Position numbers and translations under genes: made by a program | In this document: positions 5,814 through 7,112 of the stretch, piece after piece | Layout: each line of letters starts with the position of its first letter | Numbering within the stretch: the stretch's first letter is position 1 | DNA from: Aureispira sp045105775 | GTDB lineage: Bacteria; Bacteroidota; Bacteroidia; Chitinophagales; Saprospiraceae | Length of the DNA stretch: 7,112 bases | Assembly: GCA_045105775.1 (NCBI GenBank) | Contig: JBGCDW010000026.1 | Location: 1 to 7,112 of the forward strand | Reading direction: 5' to 3' | The notes under the pieces: generated by a model | Seen by the model: only the letters and a program-made list of their open reading frames with translations | Told to the model about the DNA's origin: nothing | Databases searched by the model: none

Positions 5814-6821
5814 CTAAAAATTTTCATTCTGTTTGATGAATGCACGCATGGTGAATTCAGAGATAGGGTCACAAATTTCATGCTTACCTTCTTGCAGTTC
5901 GTTCAAAATCTTTTTTTGGGTCGCTTCTCTATACTCCGCCAAATCAAACAACAACCATCGTTTGCTCATAAAAGGAGGCAACTCTAGATTGGTTGCTTCT
6001 AGCCATATTTTTTCGTTCAGCGCAGGTTTATCCTCTATGGCTTCGTAGTAAATTTCGCAAGGATCTCCCATTGTTTGAAATTCAATGACATGGGGTTTAA
6101 TGAGGGTCACCCACTGAAAGGTATCAATCGCTTCTATTAATTGTTGGTTGACGCTGCTGTCTTGTACGTACTCCTGCCCATCTGCTCCAAACAAACCATA
6201 ACGGGTGAAATGATAAGGAATAAGGGGAAAATTGGCCTCTCTAATTAAGAAACTATGAACCCTAATCCAAGTATTATCTTTCAGGGTATAAATATGAAAA
6301 CTGTTTAGGTTGGACATGTCAGCATTGTAAAAAACGTAACCAATTTCATCTGTGCCATTATTATCAATATCGCCAATGGTTTCTAACCACGAGAATCCCA
6401 AACAAGAGCTACGCAAGAAAGGGACAACACTGCCATCTGTACTTTCTAAGGTAGTGTATACCTGTCTCAGTTCTTTATTATAATACTGATAATCCATTTC
6501 TTGTGCAATGCCCTTGAAATATTTATGGGTCTCTTTATGCGTTGTTCGGTCTTTGAACCCTTCTAATAAAGTATCCTGCTGGCCATCGCCATTAAAATCG
6601 CCTTGAATACAAAAACGATAGCCCCAAATGGGTTCCAAACTATCGAGAGGACTGTTAGAGATGGGGCCATTGGTCGTATCTATTATAGGGCTTCGGGAAG
6701 CGGCCAAATTAGAATCTTGTACGGCACTAAAAGAAGAGATAGGAGGCGTTGGAGTGGTACTTGGCGTACAGGCTCCAACCATCAAAAAAAATAAACAAGA
6801 GAGAAAAAAATGGCAAGACAT
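5814..6821 (-). CDS. Lipoprotein with FG-GAP/EF-like aspartate loops, function unknown
   Basis: The predicted envelope lipoprotein has 335 residues. A hydrophobic start (residues 5-15) leads to lipobox MVGAC, with Cys18 as the lipid anchor. A Ser/Thr/Pro-rich spacer (19-60) of the tether type follows. Two calcium-binding-like loops are visible: DFNGDGQQD (75-83) and DIDNNGTDE (151-159). Each is followed by a short beta-like stretch, the pattern of FG-GAP/VCBS-like and similar beta-propeller repeats, here only two clear copies. The rest (160-335) matches nothing I recognise. The ATG at 6821 is favoured because the next Met (14) would destroy the signal peptide. It is the first gene of a likely two-gene operon with the cytochrome-like gene. 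A candidate promoter lies about 50 bp upstream. Confidence 0.85.
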   Translation of the reverse strand: MSCHFFLSCLFFLMVGACTPSTTPTPPISSFSAVQDSNLAASRSPIIDTTNGPISNSPLDSLEPIWGYRFCIQGDFNGDGQQDTLLEGFKDRTTHKETHKYFKGIAQEMDYQYYNKELRQVYTTLESTDGSVVPFLRSSCLGFSWLETIGDIDNNGTDEIGYVFYNADMSNLNSFHIYTLKDNTWIRVHSFLIREANFPLIPYHFTRYGLFGADGQEYVQDSSVNQQLIEAIDTFQWVTLIKPHVIEFQTMGDPCEIYYEAIEDKPALNEKIWLEATNLELPPFMSKRWLLFDLAEYREATQKKILNELQEGKHEICDPISEFTMRAFIKQNENF

Positions 6822-6870
6822 ACCTAGCGTTTGGGCTGTAAATTCAAAGAAAAAATAATCATCAAGTCAA

Positions 6871-6901
6871 CAAGATACTACATCTATCTATAGTAAGCAA
6901 A
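6871..6901 (-). promoter_or_regulatory. Candidate promoter of the two-lipoprotein operon
   Basis: On the minus strand TTTG (6901-6898) is followed after 20 bp by TATCTTG (6877-6871). This is close to the Bacteroidota pattern TTTG, about 20 bp, TAnnTTTG, lacking one T in the -7 element. It ends 49 bp before the ATG at 6821, a normal distance. Based on pattern only. Confidence 0.45.
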
Positions 6902-6930
6902 GGTTACCTTTTTTGAAGATCGCCATTTAT

Positions 6931-6970
6931 AAAACAAAAAACACAAAGCTTTTACTCCCCTAAGCTTTGT
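6931..6970 (-). terminator. Minus-strand intrinsic terminator for a gene beyond the right edge
   Basis: Arms acaaagctt (6943-6951) and aagctttgt (6962-6970) make a perfect 9-bp stem with a 10-base loop. Read on the minus strand the stem is followed by G, six Ts, G and four Ts (6942 down to 6931). It suggests that a minus-strand gene or transcript lies to the right of the window, upstream of the lipoprotein operon promoter. Confidence 0.7.
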
Positions 6971-6973
6971 TAT

Positions 6974-7017
6974 TAAGTAGCCGTTCAAAATTACTACTAC
7001 CAAAAAACGGCTATTTT
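6974..7017. repeat. Dispersed repeat, copy B (short form), inverted to copy A
   Basis: The reverse complement matches the two blocks of copy A (5243-5273 and 5309-5321) but joins them directly, without the 35 bases present there. Copy B also folds alone: 6975-6985 (aagtagccgtt) pairs with 7006-7016 over 11 bp with one G-T pair, around a 20-base loop. Copies A and B face each other and flank the two-lipoprotein operon. Confidence 0.72.
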
Positions 7018-7045
7018 CCTCCAGCTCATCGTTGAAAATACTCGC

Positions 7046-7059
7046 CTTAGCCCGCTAAG
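7046..7059. repeat. Perfect 6-bp hairpin cttagc/gctaag
   Basis: The arms lie at 7046-7051 and 7054-7059 with cc between them. No T-run follows. It is one of two hairpins in the gene-free right edge and may belong to the same repeat cluster as its neighbours. Confidence 0.4.
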
Positions 7060-7069
7060 ACTCCGTTAC

Positions 7070-7103
7070 CTGATTATTCGATACACTGTATCAAATAAGT
7101 CAG
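7070..7103. repeat. 34-bp imperfect palindrome at the right edge
   Basis: The left arm 7070-7084 (ctgattattcgatac) pairs with 7088-7103 (gtatcaaataagtcag) around the loop act, with one C-A mismatch and one bulged G (7099). No T-run follows on either strand, so it is not a standard terminator. It could be an operator, an RNA structure or part of a dispersed repeat cut by the window edge. Confidence 0.55.
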
Positions 7104-7112
7104 ATCGCTTCG

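Noticed and set aside
6603..6858. Plus-strand frames overlapping the start of the 335-residue lipoprotein gene
   Set aside because: They are antisense to a signal peptide with a clear lipobox and have no recognisable domain.

Overview
The window is chromosomal DNA from what is most likely a member of the Bacteroidota, possibly the Saprospiria (Aureispira-like). This is an inference. The grounds are three short lipoproteins with signal peptidase II signals, A-rich leaders without Shine-Dalgarno sequences, two promoter candidates resembling the Bacteroidota TTTG / TAnnTTTG pattern, and intergenic spaces full of hairpin-forming repeats. No rRNA, tRNA, transposase, phage gene or CRISPR array is visible.

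Layout. Positions 1-237 hold no gene but a fold-back element bounded by imperfect inverted repeats. Two plus-strand housekeeping genes follow: mazG (238-1017) and a class I PLP-dependent aminotransferase of the aspartate aminotransferase type (1069-2262). The whole space between the aminotransferase and the convergent minus-strand gene (2388-3845) is a 13-bp tandem array that begins with a perfect 36-bp palindrome. The array runs into the end of the minus-strand gene and supplies its last codons and its stop. That gene encodes a 485-residue helical, TPR-like protein of unknown function with a TTG start. A divergent 174-bp spacer leads to a plus-strand lipoprotein with a duplicated beta-helix domain (4020-5219).

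The space 5220-5426 carries two plus-strand terminators and one copy of a dispersed repeat. A minus-strand pair follows, probably an operon: a 335-residue lipoprotein with two FG-GAP/EF-like aspartate loops (5814-6821), then a 122-residue lipoprotein resembling a small c-type cytochrome with a CX4CH motif (5427-5795). Positions 6822-7112 hold a candidate promoter for this operon, a minus-strand terminator for something beyond the right edge, a second inverted copy of the dispersed repeat, and a long imperfect palindrome.

How it works together. MazG (NTP clean-up) and the aminotransferase (amino acid metabolism) are cytoplasmic and may be co-transcribed, but nothing links their functions. The three lipoproteins are predicted envelope proteins with no clear shared pathway. 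No complete new system is evident. The parts most worth a second look are the non-coding repeats: the 13-bp array that ends two convergent genes, the fold-back element at the left edge, and the inverted repeat pair flanking the lipoprotein operon.
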